A stretch of 64,000 nucleotides of DNA from Alphaproteobacteria bacterium (lineage in GTDB: Bacteria; Pseudomonadota; Alphaproteobacteria; Caulobacterales; Maricaulaceae): assembly GCA_016124205.1 (NCBI GenBank), contig WGOD01000002.1, forward strand, positions 1 through 64,000, written 5' to 3'. This document shows positions 54,253-63,682 of this stretch, one piece after another; within the stretch, counting starts at the first letter, position 1, and each line of letters opens with the position of its first letter. A program made the position numbers and the translations under genes. Under the pieces are notes generated by a model. That model was not told where the DNA came from. It made no database searches and saw only the letters and a program-made list of their open reading frames with translations.

Positions 54253-54483
54253 ATGCCCATGCAGGCCGATGACATTGCCCAGCTGATCCGGGACGGGATC
54301 GAGGGGGCCGAGGTCGAGATCATCGATCTCGCTGGCGATGGCGATCACTACAAGGCCGTGGTCGTGGCCGAGGCGTTCCGCGGCCTGCCGCGCGTGAAGC
54401 AGCACCAGATGGTCTATGCCGCGCTGCAGGGGCGGATGGGCGGCGAATTGCACGCCCTGGCACTGGAGACGCGCGCACCGTGA
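54253..54483 (+). CDS. BolA/IbaG family protein
   Basis: A 76-residue BolA-like protein with GDGDHYKAVVVAEAF and the KQHQMVYAALQGRMGGELHA helix. The His and Cys-free pattern resembles IbaG/BolA2-type iron-sulfur partners of monothiol glutaredoxins. A glutaredoxin gene (grxD) lies 1.1 kb downstream, with an aldo/keto reductase between, which supports a Fe-S-linked role. The next start overlaps its stop by 4 bases. Confidence 0.9.
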   Translation: MPMQADDIAQLIRDGIEGAEVEIIDLAGDGDHYKAVVVAEAFRGLPRVKQHQMVYAALQGRMGGELHALALETRAP

Positions 54484-55307
54484 GAAAGGTCAGGCTGGGG
54501 AAGACAGGCGAAGAGGTCTCGAAGCTCGGCTTCGGCGTGTCCGGTCCGCACGGCTCGCAGCTGGTGGGCCGGAATGAGAGCGTTTCGCTGATCCGCAAGG
54601 CGATCCAGGCGGGCTACACCGTCTTCGACACCGCCCCGGCCTATGGCGACGGCGAGGCGGAAAGCCGTCTCGGTCTGGCGTTGAAGAACCAGGACGCCGA
54701 TGCGCTCTTCATCATGACGAAGGCGGGCGTCCAGTCCGCCGGGATGGGCCGCAAGCGCCGCGACTTCACGCCCGACGCGATCGAATTGTCGCTGCAGGAC
54801 AGTCTCCGCCGCTTCGCGCTTGGCCATGCCGACGCGCTCTTCTTGCACGGCCCGGACCCGAGTGAGCTGACCGACGCCCTGTTGCAGCGGCTCGACCTCC
54901 TGCGCAGCGTCGGCGCATTCCGCTTTCTCGGGATTTGCGGGCGCGGCGAGGAACTCGACGCCGGCATCGCCAGCGGCCTGTTCGACCTGATGATGGCGCC
55001 CTGCCCGCCGGACGCGGACGAGGCGCAGCTTCACCGCTTCGAACGCGCCAACAAGGCGGGCATCGGGACGATCGCCATAGAAGTGATGCACGGGTTGAAA
55101 CGTGTCGGCCTGCCGAAGACGGGCGGCGACATCTGGTATGCCGCGCGTCAGCTGCGCTCGGCCTTCACCGCGGAACGCAAGACCGAGCCGGTCGAGGCCG
55201 AAGCCGCGCTGAGGACCGCGCTCGAACGCGCCGACGTGGACGTGGTGATGACGACGACGACGCGGGCGGACAATCTCGCTGCGAATGCGGCGCTGGCCGG
55301 GGCTTGA
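54480..55307 (+). CDS. Aldo/keto reductase family protein
   Basis: A 275-residue TIM-barrel oxidoreductase of the AKR type. VFDTAPAYGDGEAESRLGLA (about 41-60) holds the active-site Asp and Tyr, and IMTKAG the Lys. The substrate is unknown. GTG start overlaps the bolA stop (GTGA). It separates bolA from grxD, usually neighbours, so it has probably been inserted into the operon. Confidence 0.88.
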   Translation: MRKVRLGKTGEEVSKLGFGVSGPHGSQLVGRNESVSLIRKAIQAGYTVFDTAPAYGDGEAESRLGLALKNQDADALFIMTKAGVQSAGMGRKRRDFTPDAIELSLQDSLRRFALGHADALFLHGPDPSELTDALLQRLDLLRSVGAFRFLGICGRGEELDAGIASGLFDLMMAPCPPDADEAQLHRFERANKAGIGTIAIEVMHGLKRVGLPKTGGDIWYAARQLRSAFTAERKTEPVEAEAALRTALERADVDVVMTTTTRADNLAANAALAGA

Positions 55308-55361
55308 CCGCCGGGGGGCGGCTGCATAGCTCTCTGCCTATCGGAACAAGGGAAATCCGCC

Positions 55362-55694
55362 ATGACTGCGACCGTTCAGGACGATATCCGCGACATCATC
55401 CAGTCGAATGACGTGGTGCTGTTCATGAAGGGCACGCCGGTCTTCCCACAGTGCGGGTTTTCCTCGGTCGTGGCGCGCGTGCTCGACCATCTCCAGGTCG
55501 ACTATCACTCGGTCAACGTACTGGAAGACTTCGACATTCGCGAAGGCATCAAGGCCTATTCCGACTGGCCGACCATCCCCCAGCTCTACGTGAAGGGCGA
55601 ATTCGTCGGCGGCTGCGACATCATCAAGGAGATGTTCGAAGCGGACGAGCTTCAGACCTATCTGAAGGACAAGGGCGTCGCCCCGGCGGCGTAA
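55362..55694 (+). CDS. grxD: Monothiol glutaredoxin (CGFS type)
   Basis: A 110-residue Grx4-type glutaredoxin with the CGFS active site (C31-S34). It also has the [19 protein letters not shown] signature for glutathione and Fe-S binding. These proteins carry Fe-S clusters with BolA partners, one of which is encoded upstream. Confidence 0.95.
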   Translation: MTATVQDDIRDIIQSNDVVLFMKGTPVFPQCGFSSVVARVLDHLQVDYHSVNVLEDFDIREGIKAYSDWPTIPQLYVKGEFVGGCDIIKEMFEADELQTYLKDKGVAPAA

Positions 55695-55699
55695 GCGCC

Positions 55700-56068
55700 C
55701 TATCGCGTCGGGTTCGCCACGGTGACCGTCGCGCCCTGCGGCACGCCCAATTCCTCGAACCCGAAGGCGATCTCCACCCCGTTCGGCATCAACGCGCGGC
55801 AGTAATCCTCGCGCGTCCGTTCCAGCAGGACCGAATAGGCACCATCGCGGCGGCGGACATCGACCCGGAAATCGCCCTTCTGGGTGCAGCCGTTCGAGGC
55901 GACCCGGACCACCAGAATGTCATCGCCGATGAACCGCGAGCCAATCACGGTCTCGATCTGGGTTTCCGGCTCGTCATTGCCACCCGGAACGAGTGGAAGC
56001 CGCTGGACGGTCGAACAGGCCGCGAGCGTGGCGGCCGACGCTGCAATCAGCGCAATTCTGAACAACAT
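55700..56068 (-). CDS. Small lipoprotein of unknown function
   Basis: A 122-residue protein with lipobox ending LAAC (about Cys 19). The mature part has three short conserved-looking stretches (IGDDILVVRVASNGCTQKGD, YSVLLERTREDYCR, IAFGFEELG) with two further Cys. No family recognised. The second of two adjacent ATGs (56068) is preferred because its spacing to GGGGAG is better. Confidence 0.7.
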   Translation of the reverse strand: MLFRIALIAASAATLAACSTVQRLPLVPGGNDEPETQIETVIGSRFIGDDILVVRVASNGCTQKGDFRVDVRRRDGAYSVLLERTREDYCRALMPNGVEIAFGFEELGVPQGATVTVANPTR

Positions 56069-56287
56069 CATGCGACTCCCCGGATTTCCTGAATCAGAGT
56101 GATAACCCCGTCCGGTCCGCTCGCAAACCGCGTGCCGCCGCAAAGGGTGCGATCCTTCCGAATCCACTTGCGCAGGATACCGGACTCTCCGTGTGAAGAG
56201 AAATCCGTGAGCACAATTCCCGTTTCAGGAGAATTTGACTCGACTTGCGCCGAAAGGCGGACTCAAAACCGGCAGATAACCGCGCAA

Positions 56288-56322
56288 GCAAAAGGCCGCG
56301 CGGAACAATCCGGCGCGGCCTT
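56288..56322 (-). terminator. Rho-independent terminator of rpsD
   Basis: AAGGCCGCGC (56292-56301) pairs with GCGCGGCCTT (56313-56322), and the minus strand continues into TTTTGCTT. It lies 27 bases after the rpsD stop. Confidence 0.75.
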
Positions 56323-56348
56323 CGCAATGTCGTCGATGATCCCCGGAA

Positions 56349-56966
56349 TTACGAGGAGTAGAATTCGACCACCAGGTTCGGTTCCATCTTCACCGGGTAC
56401 GGAACTTCGGCGAATTCCGGAACGCGGGCATAGGTGGCCTTCATCGCCTTCGGATCGAGGTCGATATAGTCCGGAACGTCGCGCTCCGGGCTCTGCAGGG
56501 CTTCCAGGACCAGCGCCATGGAGCGCGAACGGTCGCGCACTTCGATGACGTCGCCCGGCTTGCACATATAGGACGGAATGTTGACCTTGCGGCCGTTCAC
56601 CTTGACGTGACCGTGGTTCACGAACTGGCGCGCCGCGAAGACGGTCGGCACGAACTTCGCGCGGTAGACCACCGCGTCCAGACGCGATTCCAGCAGGCCG
56701 ATCAGCAGCTCGGCGGTGTTACCGCGACGGCGCTGAGCTTCGGCATAAATGCGCGTGAACTGCTTTTCGGTGATGTTGCCGTAATAGCCCTTCAGCTTCT
56801 GCTTCGCCATGAGCTGCATGCCGAAGTCGGACAGCTTGCCCTTGCGGCGCTGACCGTGCTGGCCGGGGCCGTACGGACGGGAATTGATCGGGCTCTTCGG
56901 ACGACCCCAGATGTTTTCGCCCATCCGGCGGTCGATCTTGTACTTCTGTGAATGACGCTTCGTCAT
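56349..56966 (-). CDS. rpsD: 30S ribosomal protein S4
   Basis: A 205-residue ribosomal protein. The N-terminus [20 protein letters not shown] and the S4 RNA-binding domain ([20 protein letters not shown]) are typical of alphaproteobacterial S4, without N-terminal zinc cysteines. The start at 56966 is set by family N-terminus; a longer frame upstream (from 57008) is a chance extension. S4 binds 16S rRNA early in 30S assembly. Confidence 0.97.
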   Translation of the reverse strand: MTKRHSQKYKIDRRMGENIWGRPKSPINSRPYGPGQHGQRRKGKLSDFGMQLMAKQKLKGYYGNITEKQFTRIYAEAQRRRGNTAELLIGLLESRLDAVVYRAKFVPTVFAARQFVNHGHVKVNGRKVNIPSYMCKPGDVIEVRDRSRSMALVLEALQSPERDVPDYIDLDPKAMKATYARVPEFAEVPYPVKMEPNLVVEFYSS

Positions 56967-57182
56967 TTTATCTCTCTTTGGCGCGGGCCGGTGGGTCCGG
57001 TCCCTCATCCGGATCCACGATAAAAACGGCGGTGTCCGCGTCGTCCCGTGGGTTCATCGAAGGCAGCGGCTTGGCCCTGCCCTGTCGAGGGAAGCGGGGT
57101 TTCTACCTGCAGACCCGGGAAAGTCAATGCCGCAAGGTGCGGACGGGTTGCGGGCAGGCGCATCCCGACCTAACGAGAGGCC

Positions 57183-58295
57183 ATGATCACCGCACTCGCC
57201 TCCATTGTCCTGGCCCTCACCACTCCGGACCCCGGCTCTGTCGCGGCAACGCTCCAGGCGCGCGTCGAAGCTGCGGTCGCTGAGGGCGCTGCGCCAGCCT
57301 TGAGCGCGGCCGCAGTCTTGCCGGACGGCGAGATTGTCTGCGCCGTGGCCGGAACCGCCGGAGACGACAATCCGACGACTTTGGGATGCGACACGCGCTT
57401 CCTCTCAGGCAGTCTCGGCAAGACCGTGACCGCATTGGTGACCGCCAATCTTGTGGCGGACCGCGGACTCGATCTCGATGCGCCGATCTCGACCTGGCTG
57501 TCCGACCGTCCCTGGTGGAGCCGTTTGCGCAACCGGGACGACATCACACTGCGGATGCTGCTCAATCACTCCGCCGGCGTGCCGGACTATCTCGAAGACA
57601 TGGGCTTTTTCCTTGCCGGGCTGACCCGCGGAGATCGCGGGTTTACGCCGGACGAGACGATTGCCTTCGTCGCAAGCGACCGGCCAAACGGCGAACCCGG
57701 CGCGCACTACGCCTACTCCGACACGCACTACATCATGGTCGGCCTCATTCTGGAGGCGGAGACCGGACAGTCCTTTCACGAAATCCTGCGCAATACGCAG
57801 CTTCTGGACTGGGAGATGACCAACACCTCGCCGCTCGCGGGCCGCCGGTTCGACAGGCTCGCTGATGGGCATGTCGAAGGCCTGTTCGGATTGCGCCGAA
57901 CAGCACGGGCTGGTCGACTCGCCGACAATCTCGATCACGAATGGGCGGCTGGTGGTCTGGTTACGACACCGACCGACCTGGCACGTCTGTTCGCCGCGCT
58001 GGGTGACGGTGGCTTCTCCGAAGAGGCGGGACGGCTGATGAGAAGCGACATCAACCCCTTCGACGACACCGGGCAGCGCGGCTACGGGCTTGGCGTGTTC
58101 GTCCGGTTTTATGATGATGGCAATTACCGCATCTCGCACGGCGGCGATTTCGGCGGGTATCGCTCCGCCGCGCTGTACGACAGCGCGACTGGCATCGCGC
58201 TGGCGGTTCAGGCGAATTCCAAGGAATTCGAAGCGCCCGATTTCGCCTTCGACCTGCTGGTCGCGATCGAGGCAATCGAAGAACTCCCGTACTGA
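57183..58295 (+). CDS. Serine hydrolase (beta-lactamase class C/esterase family)
   Basis: A 370-residue beta-lactamase fold protein. The catalytic S77-L-G-K80 (SxxK) is in SGSLGKT; YSD (in HYAYSDTHY) replaces Y-x-N; HGG is in SHGGDFGG. The N-terminus is a weak exported signal. It could be an esterase or a penicillin-binding-like protein; no beta-lactamase activity is shown. It stands alone after rpsD, on the opposite strand. Confidence 0.87.
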   Translation: MITALASIVLALTTPDPGSVAATLQARVEAAVAEGAAPALSAAAVLPDGEIVCAVAGTAGDDNPTTLGCDTRFLSGSLGKTVTALVTANLVADRGLDLDAPISTWLSDRPWWSRLRNRDDITLRMLLNHSAGVPDYLEDMGFFLAGLTRGDRGFTPDETIAFVASDRPNGEPGAHYAYSDTHYIMVGLILEAETGQSFHEILRNTQLLDWEMTNTSPLAGRRFDRLADGHVEGLFGLRRTARAGRLADNLDHEWAAGGLVTTPTDLARLFAALGDGGFSEEAGRLMRSDINPFDDTGQRGYGLGVFVRFYDDGNYRISHGGDFGGYRSAALYDSATGIALAVQANSKEFEAPDFAFDLLVAIEAIEELPY

Positions 58296-58355
58296 TCCGG
58301 CGAAGCGCTTGCGCACGCTGGCAAAACGCATGACCGTCAGCACCGGGAGGCAGGG

Positions 58356-59654
58356 ATGCGGGTACTCGTTCTCGGCGGATATGGCCTGATCGGATCGGCG
58401 GTCGTGCGCGAATGCCTCGCACGCGGCTGGTCTGTGACCGGCGCAGGACGCAGTCCGGACCGGGGCCGCCGCGCCATTCCTGCCGCTGACTGGACCACCG
58501 CCGATCTCGCGCGGCTGACCCGGGCCGAGGACTGGACGGGCCTGCTGACCGGTGTGGATGCCGTGATCAACTGCGCCGGGGCGCTGCAGGAGGGAGGCGG
58601 CGACGACCTGCAGGCCGTGCACCACACCGGCATCGCCGCACTGGTGGCGGCCGGTATGGCCGAGGGCGTGTCCCGCTTCGTTCAGATTTCCGCGCCGGGG
58701 GCTGACCCGGATGCTGCCACCGCCTTCATGCGCACCAAGGCGGCGGGCGACGCCTGGGTCCGCGAGAGCCGTTTGCACTGGGCGATCCTGAAGCCGGGCC
58801 TCGTCATCGCGCCGCAGGCCTGGGGCGGATCGGCGCTGCTTCGCGGACTGGCCGCCCTGCCCTTCGCGATCCCCCTCACCCATGCCGATGCGCCGGCCCA
58901 GACCGTCAGCGTGTTCGAACTCGCGCGGGAGGCGGCCGAGTGTGCCGCAGGCCTGCGCCCGTCCGGCTACGAATCCGATCTGGTCGAAGAAGAAGCGCAT
59001 ACGCTGGCGGAACTCGTCACCGCCTTCCGGGACTGGCTCGGCTTCAGGCGCGTACCGATCCTCCCCCTGCCCGGCTGGCTTGCCGGCTTCGCCGGGCTGG
59101 CAGGCGATCTGGCGGCCGATCTCGGCTGGAAGACACCGCTGCGCTCGACCGCGATGCGCACGATGGGCGCGGGCGTGACCGGCGACGCGTCGGCATGGAC
59201 TGCGGCGCGCGGAACACCGCCCTCGACCCTTGCGCAGAGGCTCGGCGGGTTCGAAGCGGACATCCAGGCGCGGCGCTTCGCCCGGACCTATTTCCTGCAC
59301 CCGCTGCTGATTGCTGGCCTGTCTTTGTTCTGGATCGTCTCGGGCATTGTCGCCGTCTTCCAGCGCGACGCCGCCGCGGCAATCCTGACGTCGGAAGGGG
59401 TCGGGCTGTCCACCGCGCTCACACTCACGCTCGGCGGGGCCGCGCTCGATATCGCGCTCGGGATCGGCATCCTGGTGCGCCGCACGTCCAGCCTTGCGCT
59501 GACGGGCACGATCGCTCTGACGCTGGCCTATGCCGCATCCGCGACCGTCATAACGCCGCATCTCTGGGCGGACCCGATGGGCACGCTGGTGAAGATGCTG
59601 CCGGTGGTGCTCGCCGCGCTGGCGGCGCTGGCCATGAACGGAAGCGAAAGATGA
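58356..59654 (+). CDS. SDR family oxidoreductase fused to DoxX-like membrane domain
   Basis: A 432-residue protein. The N-terminal NAD(P)-binding Rossmann domain has GGYGLIG (residues 7-13) and INCAGAL (about 68-74), of the extended/atypical SDR type. The C-terminal part (about 300-425) has four membrane helices of DoxX-like type. This two-part protein is known in many bacteria but the reaction is unknown. The next gene overlaps its stop by 4 bases (ATGA). Confidence 0.87.
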   Translation: MRVLVLGGYGLIGSAVVRECLARGWSVTGAGRSPDRGRRAIPAADWTTADLARLTRAEDWTGLLTGVDAVINCAGALQEGGGDDLQAVHHTGIAALVAAGMAEGVSRFVQISAPGADPDAATAFMRTKAAGDAWVRESRLHWAILKPGLVIAPQAWGGSALLRGLAALPFAIPLTHADAPAQTVSVFELAREAAECAAGLRPSGYESDLVEEEAHTLAELVTAFRDWLGFRRVPILPLPGWLAGFAGLAGDLAADLGWKTPLRSTAMRTMGAGVTGDASAWTAARGTPPSTLAQRLGGFEADIQARRFARTYFLHPLLIAGLSLFWIVSGIVAVFQRDAAAAILTSEGVGLSTALTLTLGGAALDIALGIGILVRRTSSLALTGTIALTLAYAASATVITPHLWADPMGTLVKMLPVVLAALAALAMNGSER

Positions 59655-60121
59655 CCGCCGAACTGATCCTGCGCTGGCTGCATGTCGGCGGGGCGACCGT
59701 CCTCCTCGGCACGGGGGCCGGCATCGCCTTCTTCATGGTGATGGCGCACCGCACAAGGGATGCGCGGCTGATCGCCCATGTCTCCGGCACCGTCGTCCTT
59801 GCGGACTGGGTGTTCACCGCCAGCGCCGTCCTGCTGCAGCCGGTCACCGGATACTTCCTCGCCCGCGCGGTCGGCTGGCCGCTGAGCGAAGGCTGGATCG
59901 TCTGGTCGCTGGCGCTCTACGTGACGGTCGGGGCGTTCTGGCTGCCAGTCGTGTGGATCCAGCACCGCATGCATGTGCTGGCAAAAGCCGCTGCCGCTTC
60001 CGGCGACGCCCTGCCCCCGGCCTATTTCACGCTCTTCCGGATCTGGTTTGCCTGCGGCTTCCCGGCCTTCGCGGGCGTGCTCGCCATCCTCTGGCTGATG
60101 ATCGCGCGGCCGGTGATCTAG
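59651..60121 (+). CDS. DUF2269 family membrane protein
   Basis: A 156-residue protein with four predicted helices: LRWLHVGGATVLLGTGAGIA, HVSGTVVLADWVFTASAVLL, WIVWSLALYVTVGAFWLPVV and FAGVLAILWLMIARPVI. It matches the DUF2269 family. It overlaps the SDR/DoxX gene by 4 bases and is probably its partner, since the two are often adjacent. Function unknown. Confidence 0.87.
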   Translation: MTAELILRWLHVGGATVLLGTGAGIAFFMVMAHRTRDARLIAHVSGTVVLADWVFTASAVLLQPVTGYFLARAVGWPLSEGWIVWSLALYVTVGAFWLPVVWIQHRMHVLAKAAAASGDALPPAYFTLFRIWFACGFPAFAGVLAILWLMIARPVI

Positions 60122-60130
60122 ACTGCGGGG

Positions 60131-60568
60131 TCAGCCCACCACATCCGCGTAGCAGTTCGGGGTTTCCCAGACGCGGATGCGCTGGACCGAGACACCGTCC
60201 TCACGCAACAGGTCCGACGCGATGCGGAACAGTTCGGCGGCGATATTCTCCGCCGTCGGCGGCACGTCCATCATGTAGACCGGGCGGCCATAGCTGGCGT
60301 TGGATTCGCAGACCGCCTTCACCGCCGGGTCCGGGTCGCCGCGCATCAGAATGGCGGTGTGATCCCAGTTCGTGTCGATCCAGCCGCCAACCTTCTTCTT
60401 GATCACCGAGAAATCGACGACGCGGCCGACCCCGTCCAGCGCGTCGGCGGCGCAGGTGATCTCGGCGGAATAGCGGTGGCCGTGAAAGGCGCGGCAGATG
60501 CCCTCATGCCCCGGAATGCGGTGCAGGGCGTCCCAGGCGATGAGGCGGGTGCAGGTAATCGTCGGCAT
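60131..60568 (-). CDS. queD: 6-carboxytetrahydropterin synthase (QueD)
   Basis: A 145-residue enzyme of the T-fold in queuosine synthesis. The zinc ligands are H16, H29 and H31 (ALHRIPG, AFHGHRY) with catalytic C25. Later DHTAILM and PTAENIAAEL are family motifs. It supplies the 7-deazapurine pathway with queF at 20587. It lies 32 bases downstream of the TrmJ-like gene on the minus strand, convergent with the DUF2269 gene. Confidence 0.95.
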   Translation of the reverse strand: MPTITCTRLIAWDALHRIPGHEGICRAFHGHRYSAEITCAADALDGVGRVVDFSVIKKKVGGWIDTNWDHTAILMRGDPDPAVKAVCESNASYGRPVYMMDVPPTAENIAAELFRIASDLLREDGVSVQRIRVWETPNCYADVVG

Positions 60569-60600
60569 GGGCGGGTCTTTGGCGTCCGAAGGCGCGCGCG

Positions 60601-61338
60601 TCAATCCTCGCGGACAATCCGGGCCTTGCCGCGGCCGATGGCGAGCGCCTTGATCGCGCCGCGGAAGGTGCGCGCTTCCTGATCTGTGAAGCGGGCACGG
60701 ATGAGGGCGGAACGCAGATTGTTGATCATCAGCGGAGTCTTGTCCGGCGGGTAGAAGAAGCCGGCGCGTTCCAGCTCGGTCTCGAAATGCTCGAACAGAC
60801 GGTCGATCTCGATGCGCGGCGCGGGCGGGGCCATGTCGGTAAAGGCCTCCGGCACCGGGTCGCCCGACGCCCATTCATAGGCAACGACCGCGACGGCCTG
60901 CGCCAGGTTCAGCGACTTGAAGGCCGGATCGACCGGCAGGGTCAGGATCGCGTCCGCCCCCGCGACAGCGTCATTCTCCAGCCCCTGGCGCTCGGCACCG
61001 AACAATATGCCCGTCCCCTCGCCTGTGCTCAGCGCCTCGCGCGCTTCGGCGATGGCGGCGCGGCCGGTCAGCACGCGCTTTTCCATGCCGCGCGGTCGGG
61101 CCGTGGTGGCGTAGACGCGCGACAGGTCGGCGGTCGCGTTCGCGACGGTTTCAAAGACGCGGGCCGACTCAAGCACGGGCGAGCCGACGGCCATCGCGTC
61201 AGCCTGCGGATTGGGCCACCCATCGCGCGGCGCGACGAGCCGCAGATCGGCGAGGCCGAAATTCCCCATCACGCGCGCCGCAGCGCCGATATTCTCGCCC
61301 ATTTGCGGGTTCACCAGAATGATGGCGGGCGCGCGCAT
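60601..61338 (-). CDS. RNA methyltransferase, SpoU/TrmJ family
   Basis: A 245-residue SPOUT methyltransferase. The N-terminal AIILVNPQMGENIGAAARVM, GILFGAERQGL (motif 2) and LNLAQAVAVVAYE (motif 3) match TrmJ/LasT, which 2'-O-methylate tRNA position 32. Target is inferred. The C-terminal extension (about 175-245) is of the TrmJ type. Confidence 0.9.
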   Translation of the reverse strand: MRAPAIILVNPQMGENIGAAARVMGNFGLADLRLVAPRDGWPNPQADAMAVGSPVLESARVFETVANATADLSRVYATTARPRGMEKRVLTGRAAIAEAREALSTGEGTGILFGAERQGLENDAVAGADAILTLPVDPAFKSLNLAQAVAVVAYEWASGDPVPEAFTDMAPPAPRIEIDRLFEHFETELERAGFFYPPDKTPLMINNLRSALIRARFTDQEARTFRGAIKALAIGRGKARIVRED

Positions 61339-61447
61339 ACCAAGGCCCCTTTCGATCCGGCGCGGCGGGTGCTAGGAACCCGCCACATTTTTCAATCCTC
61401 ACGCACGTGCACGTGCCGTTTTCCAGTCAGAACGGAAGCAGACCGAC

Positions 61448-62665
61448 ATGGCCAAAATCAAAGTCGATACCCCGCTCGTCGAGCTCGACGGCGACGAGAT
61501 GACCCGGATCATCTGGCAGCTGATCAAGGACTATCTCATCCATCCCTATCTCGACATCGATCTGAAATACTACGACCTGTCGATCCAGAAACGCGACGAG
61601 ACGGATGACCAGATCACCGTCGAAGCGGCCGAGGCGATCAAGCATTACGGCGTCGGCGTCAAGTGCGCGACCATCACGCCGGACGAAGCCCGGGTCGAGG
61701 AATTCGGCCTGAAGAAGATGTGGCGCTCGCCGAACGGCACGATCCGTAACATCCTCGGCGGTGTCGTTTTCCGCGAGCCGATCGTGATCTCGAACGTGCC
61801 GCGGCTGGTGCCGGGCTGGACCAAGCCGATCGTGGTCGGCCGTCACGCCTTCGGCGACCAGTACCGCGCGACCGATTTCAGGGTGCCGAGCAAGGGCAAA
61901 CTGACGATGACCTTCACGCCGGACGATGGCGGCGAGAAGATGGAATACGAGATCTTCGAATTCCCGTCCGCCGGTGTCGCGATGGGCATGTACAATCTCG
62001 ACGAGTCGATCCGCGACTTCGCCCGCGCCAGCCTGAATTACGGCCTGCAGCGCGGCTGGCCGGTCTATCTGTCGACCAAGAACACGATCATGAAAGCCTA
62101 TGACGGCCGCTTCAAGGATCTGTTCCAGGAGATCTACGACGCCGAGTTCAAGGACGCCTTTGCCTCGAAGGGCATTTCCTACGAACACCGCCTGATCGAC
62201 GACATGGTCGCGGCCGCGATGAAGTGGTCCGGCGGCTTCGTCTGGGCGTGCAAGAACTATGACGGCGATGTGCAGTCCGACACCGTGGCCCAGGGCTTCG
62301 GCTCGCTCGGCCTGATGACGTCGGTGCTGATGAGCCCGGACGGCAAGACGGTCGAGGCGGAAGCCGCCCACGGCACCGTCACCCGCCACTATCGCCAGCA
62401 TCAGCGCGGCGAGCAGACCTCGACGAACTCCATCGCGTCGATCTTCGCGTGGACGCGCGGCCTGCACCACCGCGGCCGCATGGACGGCAATGAGGCAGTG
62501 ATGAATTTCGCCGACAAGCTGGAAGCGACCGTGATCTCGACCGTCGAGGCTGGCTACATGACCAAGGACCTCGCCCTGCTCGTCGGCGACCAGCAAGGCT
62601 GGCTCTCGACCGAGGGCTTCCTGGAAAAGGTCAATGAGCGCTTCGCCGCGGAGATGAAGGGCTGA
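61448..62665 (+). CDS. icd: NADP-dependent isocitrate dehydrogenase
   Basis: A 405-residue dimeric enzyme (eukaryote-like type II), converting isocitrate to 2-oxoglutarate. It begins [20 protein letters not shown] and has [20 protein letters not shown] and the [14 protein letters not shown] coenzyme/substrate segment. Length is family-normal. A small membrane-protein gene follows on the same strand, 35 bases on. Confidence 0.96.
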   Translation: MAKIKVDTPLVELDGDEMTRIIWQLIKDYLIHPYLDIDLKYYDLSIQKRDETDDQITVEAAEAIKHYGVGVKCATITPDEARVEEFGLKKMWRSPNGTIRNILGGVVFREPIVISNVPRLVPGWTKPIVVGRHAFGDQYRATDFRVPSKGKLTMTFTPDDGGEKMEYEIFEFPSAGVAMGMYNLDESIRDFARASLNYGLQRGWPVYLSTKNTIMKAYDGRFKDLFQEIYDAEFKDAFASKGISYEHRLIDDMVAAAMKWSGGFVWACKNYDGDVQSDTVAQGFGSLGLMTSVLMSPDGKTVEAEAAHGTVTRHYRQHQRGEQTSTNSIASIFAWTRGLHHRGRMDGNEAVMNFADKLEATVISTVEAGYMTKDLALLVGDQQGWLSTEGFLEKVNERFAAEMKG

Positions 62666-62700
62666 TTTCGGGACTGGTCCAGACACGGGAACGATGAGCG

Positions 62701-63216
62701 ATGAACGGCTTTCTGGTTTCCGTTGTCAGTGGTCTGGTCGCCACCGCGTTGTTCGAATTGATCCGGTCTCGTGAATTGCGAGACCGGATTGGTTCGATCG
62801 TTTCGCGTCCTGCCTCAGCCAAAGTCGCCGGACGTATCGATCCGATTTGGCTGATCGTCCGGGTGCTGGTCACCATCGCGATGGCTTTCTTCGGCGGCGC
62901 GTTCCTGGCCGCAATCGTGGAAGTGCTCGGTCACTCCACGATCGAGTTGACGCAGCCGGCAGGCATCCTTCTCGCAGCCATCGCGGCCCTTGCAGGATGG
63001 ACATCATCCCGAACGGGTCGGCGACTCGCTCGTGCAATCCTGTCAATTCTTGCTGCAGTCGCGATTACACTGTTCGCATTTGTACCAATTGCTCGCAGCC
63101 TAGGTTGGGGGCTCGAACCCGCCGCGCCTGTCGCAATTCTGGTGATCGTTTTCCTACTATGCTGGGAATTGATGGCCTTGATCCCAGTCCTCAGACCGAG
63201 CGAAACCCACCGCTAG
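62701..63216 (+). CDS. Hypothetical membrane protein
   Basis: A 171-residue protein with about five helices (LVSVVSGLVATALFELI, WLIVRVLVTIAMAFFGGAFL, GILLAAIAALAGW, ILSILAAVAITLFAFVPIA, AILVIVFLLCWELMALIPVL). No family recognised. It is 35 bases after icd, so it could be co-transcribed, but there is no functional link. Confidence 0.65.
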   Translation: MNGFLVSVVSGLVATALFELIRSRELRDRIGSIVSRPASAKVAGRIDPIWLIVRVLVTIAMAFFGGAFLAAIVEVLGHSTIELTQPAGILLAAIAALAGWTSSRTGRRLARAILSILAAVAITLFAFVPIARSLGWGLEPAAPVAILVIVFLLCWELMALIPVLRPSETHR

Positions 63217-63241
63217 ACCGAAACCCCAGATTGCTTCGCGC

Positions 63242-63682
63242 TCAGACCGACTGCCGGCGCATCGTGACGAAGGTTTCCGCCTCGATCCGCCAGTCATCGC
63301 CGTCGAGCCGCCATTTCGCGAAATAGCGGCCGGTGTATCGCACCGTCATGCCCTCGACCGTCCAGCCACCGGTCCAGCGGCCGCTTTCCGCCGCCAGCAG
63401 GCCGTCCTCGTTCACCTCGATGCGCGCGGGCGTGCGCACATAGGTGACGTCCGGCGCCTGATTGAAGATCGTCGTCCACGCCTCGATCTGGGCGTCGCGG
63501 CCATTGATCAGTGGTGCATCCTCGCCCGGGACGAGGATGACGTTTGCGTGCAGGCAGTCGGCGATCGCCTTCAGCGACCGGGTCTCCAGCGCCATGTTGA
63601 ACGCCGCCCGCACGGACGCGATGGCGCGCCCGGCGGCCTTGTCGCCAGCGAACTGGATGTCGGGCTTCGGCTGTCTGGCCAT
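63242..63682 (-). CDS. NTF2-like/DUF4440 protein
   Basis: A 146-residue NTF2-like fold: VRAAFNMALETRSLKAIADC, ALINGRDAQIEAWTTIFNQ and WTVEGMTVRYTGRYFAKW are typical. Function unknown. Its ATG (63682) shares one base with the alaS stop (TGATG), so it is translationally coupled to alaS. A TTG one codon earlier is less likely. Confidence 0.78.
   Translation of the reverse strand: MARQPKPDIQFAGDKAAGRAIASVRAAFNMALETRSLKAIADCLHANVILVPGEDAPLINGRDAQIEAWTTIFNQAPDVTYVRTPARIEVNEDGLLAAESGRWTGGWTVEGMTVRYTGRYFAKWRLDGDDWRIEAETFVTMRRQSV

Noticed and set aside
57405-59561. 718-codon frame on the minus strand
   Set aside because: Antisense to the serine hydrolase and SDR/DoxX genes, both with clear domains. 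No homology-like motif is seen.
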